NCBI GenBank assembly: GCA_021845705.1
Contig: JAJZVJ010000149.1
Coordinates: 1 to 6,458 of the forward strand
Reading direction: 5' to 3'
DNA length: 6,458 nt
Source: a bacterium
GTDB taxonomy: Bacteria > Elusimicrobiota > Elusimicrobia > Elusimicrobiales > UBA9959
A program made the position numbers and the translations under genes. The notes beneath the pieces are model-generated. The model was not told the origin of the DNA. It did not search any database and saw nothing but the letters and a program-made list of their open reading frames with translations. Shown piece after piece: positions 1 through 6,458 of this stretch. Within the stretch, counting starts at the first letter, position 1. The number at the start of each line of letters is the position of its first letter.

Positions 1-999
1 TTCCGATCTCGCGACGCCTGGAAACTGGCGAAACGCCTTTCCGGCGGAGCGGAACCCGCCGGAGGGAAAGCCCTCGCGCTCGCCTCACAGTGCTTTTTGC
101 GCGCTTTCCCGGACCGGGTGGCGGCGCTGTTCTCTTCGGAGCGGGGCCGCTACCAGCTGCCGGGCGGCCGCCGCGCGCGCCTTAGCCCCAAAAGCGCGGC
201 CGCGGGCTCCGCCGTGATCTGCGCCGGAGAGGCCATGGAAAGCCTGCAGAAGACCGGAGCGGACATAACCCTTTCCTTCGCGGCGGAGATCAAAGAAGAG
301 TGGCTGCTCTCCGCCTTCCCCGGAGACATAGAGAAAATTTCCCGCCCGGGGCTGGACGAGACCATGCTTACCCCGGTGACGGAAAACCTTACGCTTTACC
401 GCGGCATAACCATACGCCGGGAAATAACCACGGCCAAACCGGGCAAACCTTCTTCTGACCTTATAGCCCTGGAGTTCATTGAAGGACGGCAGAAACTGCA
501 GCACTGGGACGAAGAGGTAGAGGACTGGCTGGGCCGCGTGGAGTTCCTCGCAAAAGCCTGTCCCGACTTCGGCCTGGAGCCGCTGTCCGAAGAGGACGTA
601 AAGCTTTTAATAACCGATATTTGCTCCGGGGCGCGCAGCGTGGCCGAGGCGAAGACCCGCCCGGTATTGCCCGCTATCCAGGAATGGTTCGGCCGGGAGA
701 AAACGCGGCTTATAGACCGCCACGCCCCCGCCCGCCTGGAAATGCCGGGAGGCCGCCGGGCGAAAATAAAATACCCCAGGGGGCGGGAGCCCTACCTGGA
801 GGCTAAAATACAGGACCTGTTTTCGCTGACCGAGACCCCGCGCGTGGCCGCGGGGCGGGTTCCGCTGGTGGTGCACATCCTGGCGCCTTCCATGCGCCCC
901 GTGCAGGTGACCAAAGACCTTAAAAGTTTCTGGGCGGAAAGTTATCCAAAACTTAAGCCGGCGCTGGCCAGGCGCTACCCGCGGCACAAGTGGCTTTAG
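1..999 (+). CDS. hrpB: ATP-dependent RNA helicase HrpB, C-terminal part (5' end outside window)
   Basis: The frame is open from the first base to the TAG at 997-999 and encodes 332 residues. The real start lies upstream, so any start chosen inside the window would be artificial. HrpB is a DEAH-box helicase family of about 800 residues. The helicase core (Walker A, DEAH) would lie left of the window, and only the C-terminal half is visible. Identification rests on the conserved HrpB C-terminal domain at about residues 200-332: a WFGREKTRLIDRHAPARLE stretch, then PGGRRAKIKY, then AAGRVPLVVHILAPSMRPVQ, then VTKDLKSFWAESYP, ending RRYPRHKWL. This order and the Trp-containing FW and terminal HxW patterns are typical of the family. 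The cellular role of bacterial HrpB is poorly defined, and RNA remodelling is the usual assumption. The gene is convergent with the channel gene, 23 bp away across a hairpin. It shows no frameshift or composition change. Confidence 0.93.
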   Translation, partial: FRSRDAWKLAKRLSGGAEPAGGKALALASQCFLRAFPDRVAALFSSERGRYQLPGGRRARLSPKSAAAGSAVICAGEAMESLQKTGADITLSFAAEIKEEWLLSAFPGDIEKISRPGLDETMLTPVTENLTLYRGITIRREITTAKPGKPSSDLIALEFIEGRQKLQHWDEEVEDWLGRVEFLAKACPDFGLEPLSEEDVKLLITDICSGARSVAEAKTRPVLPAIQEWFGREKTRLIDRHAPARLEMPGGRRAKIKYPRGREPYLEAKIQDLFSLTETPRVAAGRVPLVVHILAPSMRPVQVTKDLKSFWAESYPKLKPALARRYPRHKWL

Positions 1000-1016
1000 G
1001 CCGGCCCGTCGCCGGC
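1000..1016. terminator. GC-rich hairpin between convergent genes, possible bidirectional terminator
   Basis: GCCGGC at 1000-1005 pairs with GCCGGC at 1011-1016 around the five-base loop CCGTC, starting one base after the hrpB stop codon. Because the arm is self-complementary, the stem forms on either strand. It fills most of the 23-bp gap between the hrpB stop and the stop of the convergent channel gene, which is where a shared terminator would sit. There is no real U-tract on either side (TGCACCTTAATT on +, CTAAAGCC on -), so it is not a textbook intrinsic terminator. It may only slow polymerase or protect 3' ends. Confidence 0.4.
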
Positions 1017-1022
1017 TGCACC

Positions 1023-2543
1023 TTAATTCCCCAGTTTGAAGAAATCCCTTATTTTAGAAAGCAGGTCCTGCTGCTCCGTCGCCAGGCCCCGCGCCGCGTT
1101 TTCATCGGCCATTTTCACCTTTACCTCGTCCAGTTCCAGGCGCCTTTCGGCCAGCATCGCGGCGATAGATTCCGCTATCTCGGGCCGGCTGGCCATGATA
1201 TCCCTGAAGCCCTCCCGGTCCAGGCGGTAGCAATTCACGTCCTCCAGCGCCACGGCCGTGGCCGAGCGCGGCTCGCCGGTAAAGAGGCTCATCTCCCCCA
1301 GCACATCGCCGGGGCCCAATGTTTTAACCACCCGGTAAGGGCCGGAACCGCCTGAATAAAGCCGGACCTCCGCTCTGCCTTCGTAGATCATGTAAAGCCA
1401 GTGCGCGGCCGCGCCCTGCCTGGTTATCAATTCCCCGCTCAGGAAAGGCGCGGGCTTAAGCTTGCCGGAAAGCTCTTCCCTCTCCGCGTCGTTAAGCACG
1501 CGCAGGACTTCCACCCCTTTTAAAGCCTCCAGGCGCCTGCGAAGCTCGTTCCTGGCGCTCTTAGCCGCCGCGTCCTGCGCCCCCTCGCTTACCACCACGG
1601 CCCGGGTAGGAACGGAAAGCCTTATCCCCTCCCGCGAAAGAGCGTAAAACACCCTGGCCAGGACGCCGGAATCGGTGCTGCCGGGCGCGGAAAGATCGGT
1701 CAGGTAATAGCGCACCTCGTAGACCACGCTGGCCGGCTGGAACTCTTTAATGGCGCAACACAGCTCCGGCGAGCCGGCCACGTTGGGCGGCAGGTCGCGC
1801 CGCAGGGCGGCCTCCACCGCGCTTATTATTTCTCCGGGAGCGCGGTCGTAATAGACATTGAAGGGAACCGCGCGGAATCTCTTGCTGCCTAAAGCCCCTC
1901 CGAGCACCGTCACCGGGCTTTTCATCAGTATGATATTGGGGATCACCACGTGGTCGCCGTTCAGCGTTTCTATGGTGGTCTGCCTCCACCGTATTTCACG
2001 AACCACGCCCCGGTGTACGTCCACCTCTATCCAGTCCCCCGGCATGAAAGAGTTTTCAAGATGCAGCACCATGCCGCCGATAATATTCCCGAGCGTATCC
2101 TGGAGAGAGAAGGCCACCACGCCGGTAACGACAGCCGAGGTGGCCAGTACGCCGCTGAGGTTGGCGCCCGAGGCGGAGATCACGGCCAGGCCGGCCACGA
2201 CGTAAGCCCCTGTCAGTATAAAATCTTCAACAAAGAGGGAGATCCTTATTTTGACCCGCGGCAGGACCAGCGAGAATACGAACACCCCGGCCACGTTGAC
2301 CGCCGCGATGACGGCCAGAAGGCGCGCGGTCACGGCCGTAAGTTTTACCAGCCCGCCGGCCGCTGCCCCTCCGGAGAACCTGACCGCCAGAAGGCCGGCT
2401 ATGGAAGCCAGGGCGAGGGAGACCGTCATCCCCATCCTCTTGCGCGAAGCCGGGCCGGCGAGGTAAAGCAAAGCGGTAAAGACAAAAAGTAGGGAGTAAA
2501 AACCTATTATCCCGGAGCCGTATAAAGCGAAAATGTTTTGCAT
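1023..2543 (-). CDS. MscS-family channel with C-terminal cyclic-nucleotide-binding domain (bCNG-type)
   Basis: The product is a 506-residue inner-membrane channel. Four hydrophobic segments (about 9-29, 38-56, 66-94 and 107-126) precede the MscS pore helix at about 129-160, which contains GVVAFSLQDTLGNIIGG. The MscS beta domain follows: FMPGDWIEVDVHRGVVREI at 166-184, then TLNGDHVVIPN at 193-203. Residues about 220-318 resemble the alpha/beta cytoplasmic vestibule. A CRP-like cNMP-binding fold occupies about 345-455. Its phosphate-binding cassette at 413-432 reads LGEMSLFTGEPRSATAVA, keeping the Glu (417) that contacts the ribose and the Arg-Ser (426-427) that contacts the cyclic phosphate. 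A charged helical tail ends the protein. MscS proteins with this domain are known as bacterial cyclic-nucleotide-gated (bCNG) channels, and not all of them respond to tension. The ligand here cannot be read from sequence. The ATG at 2543 is the most upstream start in frame and has no clear Shine-Dalgarno, but a good -10 box lies six bases before it. Confidence 0.93.
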   Translation of the reverse strand: MQNIFALYGSGIIGFYSLLFVFTALLYLAGPASRKRMGMTVSLALASIAGLLAVRFSGGAAAGGLVKLTAVTARLLAVIAAVNVAGVFVFSLVLPRVKIRISLFVEDFILTGAYVVAGLAVISASGANLSGVLATSAVVTGVVAFSLQDTLGNIIGGMVLHLENSFMPGDWIEVDVHRGVVREIRWRQTTIETLNGDHVVIPNIILMKSPVTVLGGALGSKRFRAVPFNVYYDRAPGEIISAVEAALRRDLPPNVAGSPELCCAIKEFQPASVVYEVRYYLTDLSAPGSTDSGVLARVFYALSREGIRLSVPTRAVVVSEGAQDAAAKSARNELRRRLEALKGVEVLRVLNDAEREELSGKLKPAPFLSGELITRQGAAAHWLYMIYEGRAEVRLYSGGSGPYRVVKTLGPGDVLGEMSLFTGEPRSATAVALEDVNCYRLDREGFRDIMASRPEIAESIAAMLAERRLELDEVKVKMADENAARGLATEQQDLLSKIRDFFKLGN

Positions 2544-2549
2544 GCGTAT

Positions 2550-2578
2550 ATTGTAGGATATACCGCGGCCCGCCCCAA
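2550..2578 (-). promoter_or_regulatory. Candidate sigma70-type promoter of the channel gene
   Basis: Read on the minus strand, TTGGGG (2578-2573) and TACAAT (2555-2550) are separated by exactly 17 bases. The -10 matches the consensus at five of six positions and the -35 at three of six, including the key TTG. Only six bases separate the -10 from the ATG at 2543. Transcription would therefore begin at or next to the A of the start codon, giving a leaderless message. This agrees with the lack of a ribosome-binding site there. The assignment is from pattern only. Confidence 0.45.
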
Positions 2579-2698
2579 ACCCTCTAAAGATACGAACGAT
2601 AACTTGAAGATTAGGAGAAGTTGAACTGCCGGGACCAGGAACATGAATGCCCGGCGGAACGCTGTTCCTCCGGACATCCTATTTACCGTTCCGACGGC

Positions 2699-3226
2699 TT
2701 ATTTCAGGAGCAGCTGCCAGAACAGCCCAAGCTGCACTATTGCGGTAAGCGCGCTTGCGGCGAGGAAAAAGCGGCGTTTACGCGTGGCCACGCGCGCGGA
2801 CGCCACTATCTGCCCCACGATATCCTCGTAATACGGGGTGGCCGTAACGCCGCCGCCAAGATACTTGTCCAGGCGGATAACCAGCTCTATCTGCGGATAT
2901 TTGGCGATGTCGTACGCCGCTATAAGACAATCCCCGGCGGACCGCTTGTCCATGCCCGGGTCAAGAAACGGCAGCTGCCGCTGCACTTCTATGAACGGCG
3001 AGAAAGCGGCGAGGCCTATGGGCAGCACCGCGGAGAGCAGAACTATGGCGGAATGCGCCAGCGGAGTTCCGGGCGCTGTTGCCCTAATGAACGCCATCTG
3101 GGCCGCCGCGAAAGCCGTCAAGGCGCCGATCTTAATATCGGTCCTGTCTATGGCCCGGCGCATATTCCCGTGTATTATCCAGAGACGCCGCTCCGGTTCG
3201 GGGTTAAGGTGCGAAGAAACGCTCAT
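2699..3226 (-). CDS. Small three-helix membrane protein resembling Pycsar effector TM family (PycTM/DUF5706)
   Basis: The product has 175 residues, about the size of Pycsar transmembrane effectors. The order is a short soluble N-terminus; an Asp-Ile-Lys (30-32) leading into helix 1 (about 33-50), matching the family's usual D-x-K-A entry to the first helix; helix 2 (about 57-78); a soluble segment (about 79-150) containing LIAAYDIAKYPQIELVIRL; and a YYEDIVGQIVASARVATRKR stretch (132-151) running into helix 3 (about 152-174). The ED-hydrophobic-Q then RK-R pattern before the last helix is the part that most resembles PycTM. In Pycsar systems such proteins respond to cCMP or cUMP made by a partner cyclase and damage the membrane during phage infection. 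No cyclase is present in this window, and related orphan proteins occur outside defence systems, so the immune role is unproven. The ATG at 3226 is supported by an AGGAGG six bases upstream. A CATAAT at 3261-3256 is a possible -10 without a convincing -35. The family call is from memory of its pattern. Confidence 0.68.
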   Translation of the reverse strand: MSVSSHLNPEPERRLWIIHGNMRRAIDRTDIKIGALTAFAAAQMAFIRATAPGTPLAHSAIVLLSAVLPIGLAAFSPFIEVQRQLPFLDPGMDKRSAGDCLIAAYDIAKYPQIELVIRLDKYLGGGVTATPYYEDIVGQIVASARVATRKRRFFLAASALTAIVQLGLFWQLLLK

Positions 3227-3232
3227 TAGCCG

Positions 3233-3238
3233 CCTCCT
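3233..3238 (-). promoter_or_regulatory. Perfect Shine-Dalgarno of the PycTM-like gene
   Basis: AGGAGG on the minus strand, followed by six bases and then the ATG at 3226. This fixes the start. It also favours the minus-strand frame over a longer plus-strand open frame covering the same DNA. Confidence 0.85.
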
Positions 3239-3297
3239 GGTCGTCCGCAGGGATAATTATGGCAAAAAGCCGGCCGCCCGGCATATACCGTTCACGG

Positions 3298-3326
3298 TTT
3301 ACATACGCGGGCATTTTAGTTAAACT
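3298..3326 (+). promoter_or_regulatory. Candidate sigma70-type promoter of the tail-anchored protein gene
   Basis: TTTACA (3298-3303) and TAAACT (3321-3326) are 17 bases apart, with five of six and four of six consensus matches. Expected initiation is near 3333, just at the Shine-Dalgarno of the gene starting at 3345. The leader would be only about a dozen bases. It would also place the ATG at 3327 upstream of the transcript, so the promoter and the ribosome-binding site agree on the 3345 start. The site lies in the 118-bp divergent region shared with the PycTM-like gene. Confidence 0.5.
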
Positions 3327-3332
3327 ATGCGC

Positions 3333-3340
3333 AGAGAGGA
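3333..3340 (+). promoter_or_regulatory. Shine-Dalgarno that sets the start at 3345
   Basis: AGAGAGGA ends four bases before the ATG at 3345. The in-frame ATG at 3327 has no comparable site upstream, so the shorter reading is preferred. Confidence 0.7.
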
Positions 3341-3344
3341 CCTT

Positions 3345-3770
3345 ATGGAAAACGGCGAAAAGAAACCCGTAATTTTCAGCGCGAACGAGAATTTCGACGT
3401 TGAAAACGTGCCGGAAGAACTGAGGGAACTGGTAAAAGCCAGGATGGAAGCCGCGAGAACCGGCCAACCGGTGCCTGACGCCGACAAAATAAAGCTCAAG
3501 AGGGACCTGGAGGTCCAGTTCCAGGGCGGTTCCGGTCTTGGGATGCTGTTCAAAATACTCCTCAAAGCTTCGCAGCAGGCCGGGACAAAGGTCCCGCCGC
3601 TGCCCCGGCAGCGGCTATTTGCCGCTACCCCGGCGGAAAACGAAGAGAAGACCCGGCAGGCCGTCCCGCCCGGAGCGGTAAAGCCTTCCTCTTCCGGCTG
3701 GCTGATATGGCTGATAGCCGCCATCCTGGCCGCCGCATACTACATCTCTTCGCACGCGCTGCTGAAATAA
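3345..3770 (+). CDS. Hypothetical protein with C-terminal membrane anchor
   Basis: The product has 141 residues from the preferred ATG, or 147 from the ATG at 3327. I do not recognise the family. Residues 1-60 are polar and charged, with a probable helix around VPEELRELVKARMEAART (22-39). A Gly-rich and hydrophobic stretch, GGSGLGMLFKILLKA, lies at about 61-75. A Pro-, Ala- and Glu-rich low-complexity linker covers about 80-118. A single transmembrane segment, WLIWLIAAILAAAYYIS, at about 119-135 lies six residues from the end. There is no signal peptide. The layout implies a tail-anchored protein with its bulk in the cytoplasm, which could recruit a partner to the membrane. The gene is divergent from the PycTM-like gene, and its stop is three bases from the stop of the convergent argH. 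The well-formed promoter and ribosome-binding site, plus neighbour-like codon use, argue that it is a real gene. Confidence 0.75.
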   Translation: MENGEKKPVIFSANENFDVENVPEELRELVKARMEAARTGQPVPDADKIKLKRDLEVQFQGGSGLGMLFKILLKASQQAGTKVPPLPRQRLFAATPAENEEKTRQAVPPGAVKPSSSGWLIWLIAAILAAAYYISSHALLK

Positions 3771-3773
3771 ACC

Positions 3774-4945
3774 CTAGCTGAACTTTTCGGCCACTTTCCT
3801 GTAGGCGTCCCTGAAAGGCATGCCTTTCTTTACCAGCTTATAAACTTCTTCCGTGGCGAAGAGTTCTTCGCTAAGAACGCAGGCGGCTTTATTGAACCGC
3901 AGGCCTTCCGCCACCACCGTCATTATGCCCAGCGCGGCCAGCGTGGCGTCCAGGCAGGCGAAAAGCGGGCCCTTCGCCAGCTGTATGTCGCGGTTGTATC
4001 CTGTAATAAGGTTCCCGGCGAGGCTCTTTATCTTGAACTCCTCTCCCAGCACCACGTGGTACTTCCCGCGCACCAGTTCCAGCACGTCGGGGTTCTTCTT
4101 CTGCGGCATTATGGAACTGCCGGTGCAGAAAGCGTCGGGCAGCGTGACGAAGCCGAACTCCGGCATGCGGAAAATTCTCAGGTCCGAGGCCAGCTTGTTC
4201 AGGTCGAACATCACCTGCGTACAGAAGTGCGCTATCGTCGCCTCGAATTTATTCCGGCTCATCTGGGCGTAGATGGGGTTTTCCATGACCCCCGCGAAGC
4301 CCATCAGGGCCGCGGTATAACGTTTGTCTATTTTCAGCACCGGGACCCCGTAGCCGGCCGCCGAGCCCAGCGGGGACCGGTCTATAAGTTTCAGCGCGAA
4401 ATCGGCGAAATTCGCGTTATCGTCCGCCGAATCACAGAAGCAGCCCAGCCAGTCCCCCGCCGTGGTGGGCATGGCGCGGCGCATATGGGTGTAGCCGGGG
4501 AGCGGCGTTACGCCCTGCTTCTTTTTCGCGGACAGCAGGGCTTTCTTAAAACGGGCCAGCCTATGCTTGATAAGCCCGAGGGCTTCCTTCTCGTAAAGCC
4601 GCAGGGCTGTCAGTACCTGGTCGTTGCGGGACCTGGCCGTATGAACCTTCTTGCCGGCGTCGCCGTATTTAGCGACCAGCCGGTTTTCTATGGCCGTATG
4701 GCAGTCCTCGTCCTCTTTTTTTATGACGAAAGCGCCCTTCTTATCCAGGCGGATTATTTCCTCGAGCCCCCGGACCAGGCCGGCGAGCTCGGTTTTAGTG
4801 AGCAGCCCCATGCGGCGGAGCATTTTGGCGTGGGCTAGGGAGGCCGCGCAGTCGTGCTTCACCAGCCGCCGGTCCAGGAGATGATCGTCCCCGACCGTGA
4901 AGGCCTCTATATCCTTGTTGAGCTCGTACCCTTTATCCCAGAGCT

Positions 4946-4949
<4 letters not shown>
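3774..4949 (-). CDS. argH: Argininosuccinate lyase
   Basis: The product is the last enzyme of arginine synthesis, cleaving argininosuccinate to arginine and fumarate in the cytoplasm as a homotetramer. Family landmarks appear in order: MKLWDKG at the N-terminus; EDEDCHTAIENRL near 80-91; HTARSRNDQV (103-112), part of the active site; PGYTHMRRAMP (151-161), carrying the conserved Thr-His pair (154-155); and the fumarate-lyase signature GSSIMPQKKNP (277-287), whose mobile loop supplies the catalytic serine. The MKLW start and GYTHM variant resemble the Bacteroidetes-type lyase. At 391 residues it is short (about 420-460 is common) and stops soon after the GMPFRDAYRKV helix, losing the usual C-terminal tail. 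Arg157 occupies a position that is normally Gln. All core motifs are intact, so I call it functional rather than broken. The start overlaps the argG stop by four bases (ATGA), with no strong ribosome-binding site of its own, which suggests translational coupling. Confidence 0.96.
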
Positions 4950-6187
<1,238 letters not shown>

Positions 6188-6193
6188 CTGGTT

Positions 6194-6199
6194 CTCCTT
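6194..6199 (-). promoter_or_regulatory. Shine-Dalgarno deciding the argG start
   Basis: AAGGAG on the minus strand, six bases before the ATG at 6187. It falls inside the extension that the ATG at 6214 would encode, which makes the shorter protein more likely. Confidence 0.8.
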
Positions 6200-6279
6200 G
6201 GCCGCATTAAACATATCCGGGCGGCGGACAGGAAGCCCGCGCCACGCCCCGCTGCCGCACGCTCCTGATTCGCCCTACT

Positions 6280-6309
6280 ATGATACAATTTGCGCGGCCT
6301 CGGCATTAA
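6280..6309 (-). promoter_or_regulatory. Weak candidate promoter of argG-argH
   Basis: On the minus strand, TATCAT (6285-6280, five of six) is preceded by TTAATG (6309-6304, three of six) with an 18-base spacer. Initiation near 6273 would give a leader of roughly 85 bases. The proposed -35 lies inside the small inverted repeat CGGC-ATTAA-GCCG (6301-6313), which could be an operator. I see no match to the Escherichia coli ARG box. Evidence is limited to these hexamers. Confidence 0.3.
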
Positions 6310-6316
6310 GCCGTAT

Positions 6317-6458
6317 TCAGGGCGTCCGCTCACCCAGAAGTTCACGTAATTTTTGAACCTGCGTCGAGAAAGCGCATATTGGACTTTCACCAAAACGGTG
6401 AAAAAACAGGCTCAAATATATGGATTGAGGAAAAACGGCAAAGTCGGTGATTCTTTTT
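6317..6458 (-). other. AT-richer block with a partial open frame running off the right edge
   Basis: About 43 % GC by hand count from 6321, clearly below the flanking genes. On the minus strand, one frame is open from the window edge to the TGA at 6319-6317 (47 codons). It ends STQVQKLRELLGERTP and has a Phe-rich part, SIYLSLFFHRFGES, before it. This could be the 3' end of a gene lying to the right, a gene remnant or dispersed repeat, or a chance frame across a structured RNA. Third-codon positions are less GC-rich than in the neighbouring genes, which argues against an ordinary native gene. A second minus-strand frame across the same DNA, running through to near 6184, has no family resemblance. 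I do not recognise the block. Confidence 0.3.
6385..6403. repeat. Perfect 7-bp inverted repeat
   Basis: TTTCACC (6385-6391) and GGTGAAA (6397-6403) flank the five bases AAAAC. No U-tract follows the stem on either strand, so it does not look like an intrinsic terminator. It could be an operator or part of an RNA structure. A weaker repeat, GTTCA/TGAAC (6340-6344 and 6354-6358), lies nearby. Confidence 0.5.

Noticed and set aside
1950..2492. A 180-codon plus-strand open frame
   Set aside because: It is antisense to the MscS-type channel and has a composition typical of a shadow frame (many His, Arg, Gly and Pro).
2656..2668. Inverted repeat GGAAC-GCT-GTTCC downstream of the PycTM-like gene, considered as a terminator
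   Set aside because: The stem is only five base pairs with a three-base loop and no U-tract on the minus strand, so it is too weak to call.
2621..3229. A 202-codon plus-strand open frame opposite the PycTM-like gene, with an AGGAG-like stretch before a TTG start
   Set aside because: Its product is Arg-, Gly- and Cys-rich without domain or membrane pattern. The opposite frame has AGGAGG plus ATG, sensible transmembrane helices and a family resemblance.
2699..3770. Calling this a complete Pycsar defence operon
   Set aside because: No adenylate/guanylate-cyclase-type gene is present, and the divergent 141-residue protein has no cyclase motifs.
4056..4838. A 260-codon plus-strand open frame
   Set aside because: It is antisense to argH and shows no recognisable protein features.
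6385..6403. TTTCACC/GGTGAAA hairpin considered as an intrinsic terminator
   Set aside because: The T-run lies before, not after, the stem on the minus strand, and the plus strand is followed by A residues. Neither orientation gives a U-tract at the 3' side.

Overview
The window is compact, gene-dense bacterial chromosome, GC-rich (roughly 60 % by eye), with the standard genetic code and clear Shine-Dalgarno sites in front of several genes. It holds five complete genes and one partial gene. Most of it is housekeeping (an HrpB-type helicase and the last two arginine-biosynthesis enzymes), with a small membrane-protein cluster between. I cannot assign the organism. ArgH resembles the short form I associate with Bacteroidetes, but base composition and the other genes do not point clearly to that phylum. 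An uncultured lineage such as Elusimicrobiota is only a guess.

Layout from left to right. (1) Positions 1-999, + strand: the C-terminal part of an HrpB-type DEAH-box ATP-dependent helicase, cut by the left edge. (2) A GC-rich hairpin sits between its stop and the convergent next gene. (3) Positions 2543-1023, - strand: an MscS-family channel with a C-terminal cyclic-nucleotide-binding domain, that is, a bCNG-type channel. Its best promoter lies so close to the start codon that the mRNA may be leaderless. (4) Positions 3226-2699, - strand: a 175-residue three-helix membrane protein resembling the Pycsar effector transmembrane family (PycTM/DUF5706), with no cyclase gene in view. (5) Divergent from it, positions 3345-3770, + strand: an unrecognised 141-residue protein with a single C-terminal membrane anchor. 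(6) Positions 4949-3774, - strand, argH, and 6187-4946, - strand, argG, overlapping by four bases (ATGA) as a translationally coupled argG-argH operon. (7) Positions 6188-6458: the argG leader with a weak candidate promoter, then an AT-richer block (about 43 % GC by hand count from 6321) with small inverted repeats and an open reading frame running off the right edge.

ArgG joins citrulline and aspartate into argininosuccinate, and ArgH splits it into arginine and fumarate. The most thought-provoking feature is the two neighbouring same-strand membrane genes: one carries a recognisable cNMP-binding domain and the other resembles an effector family known for responding to cyclic pyrimidine nucleotides. 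Whether they act together is inference. They are 155 bp apart, the channel gene appears to have its own promoter, and the neighbourhood is metabolic rather than an obvious defence island.
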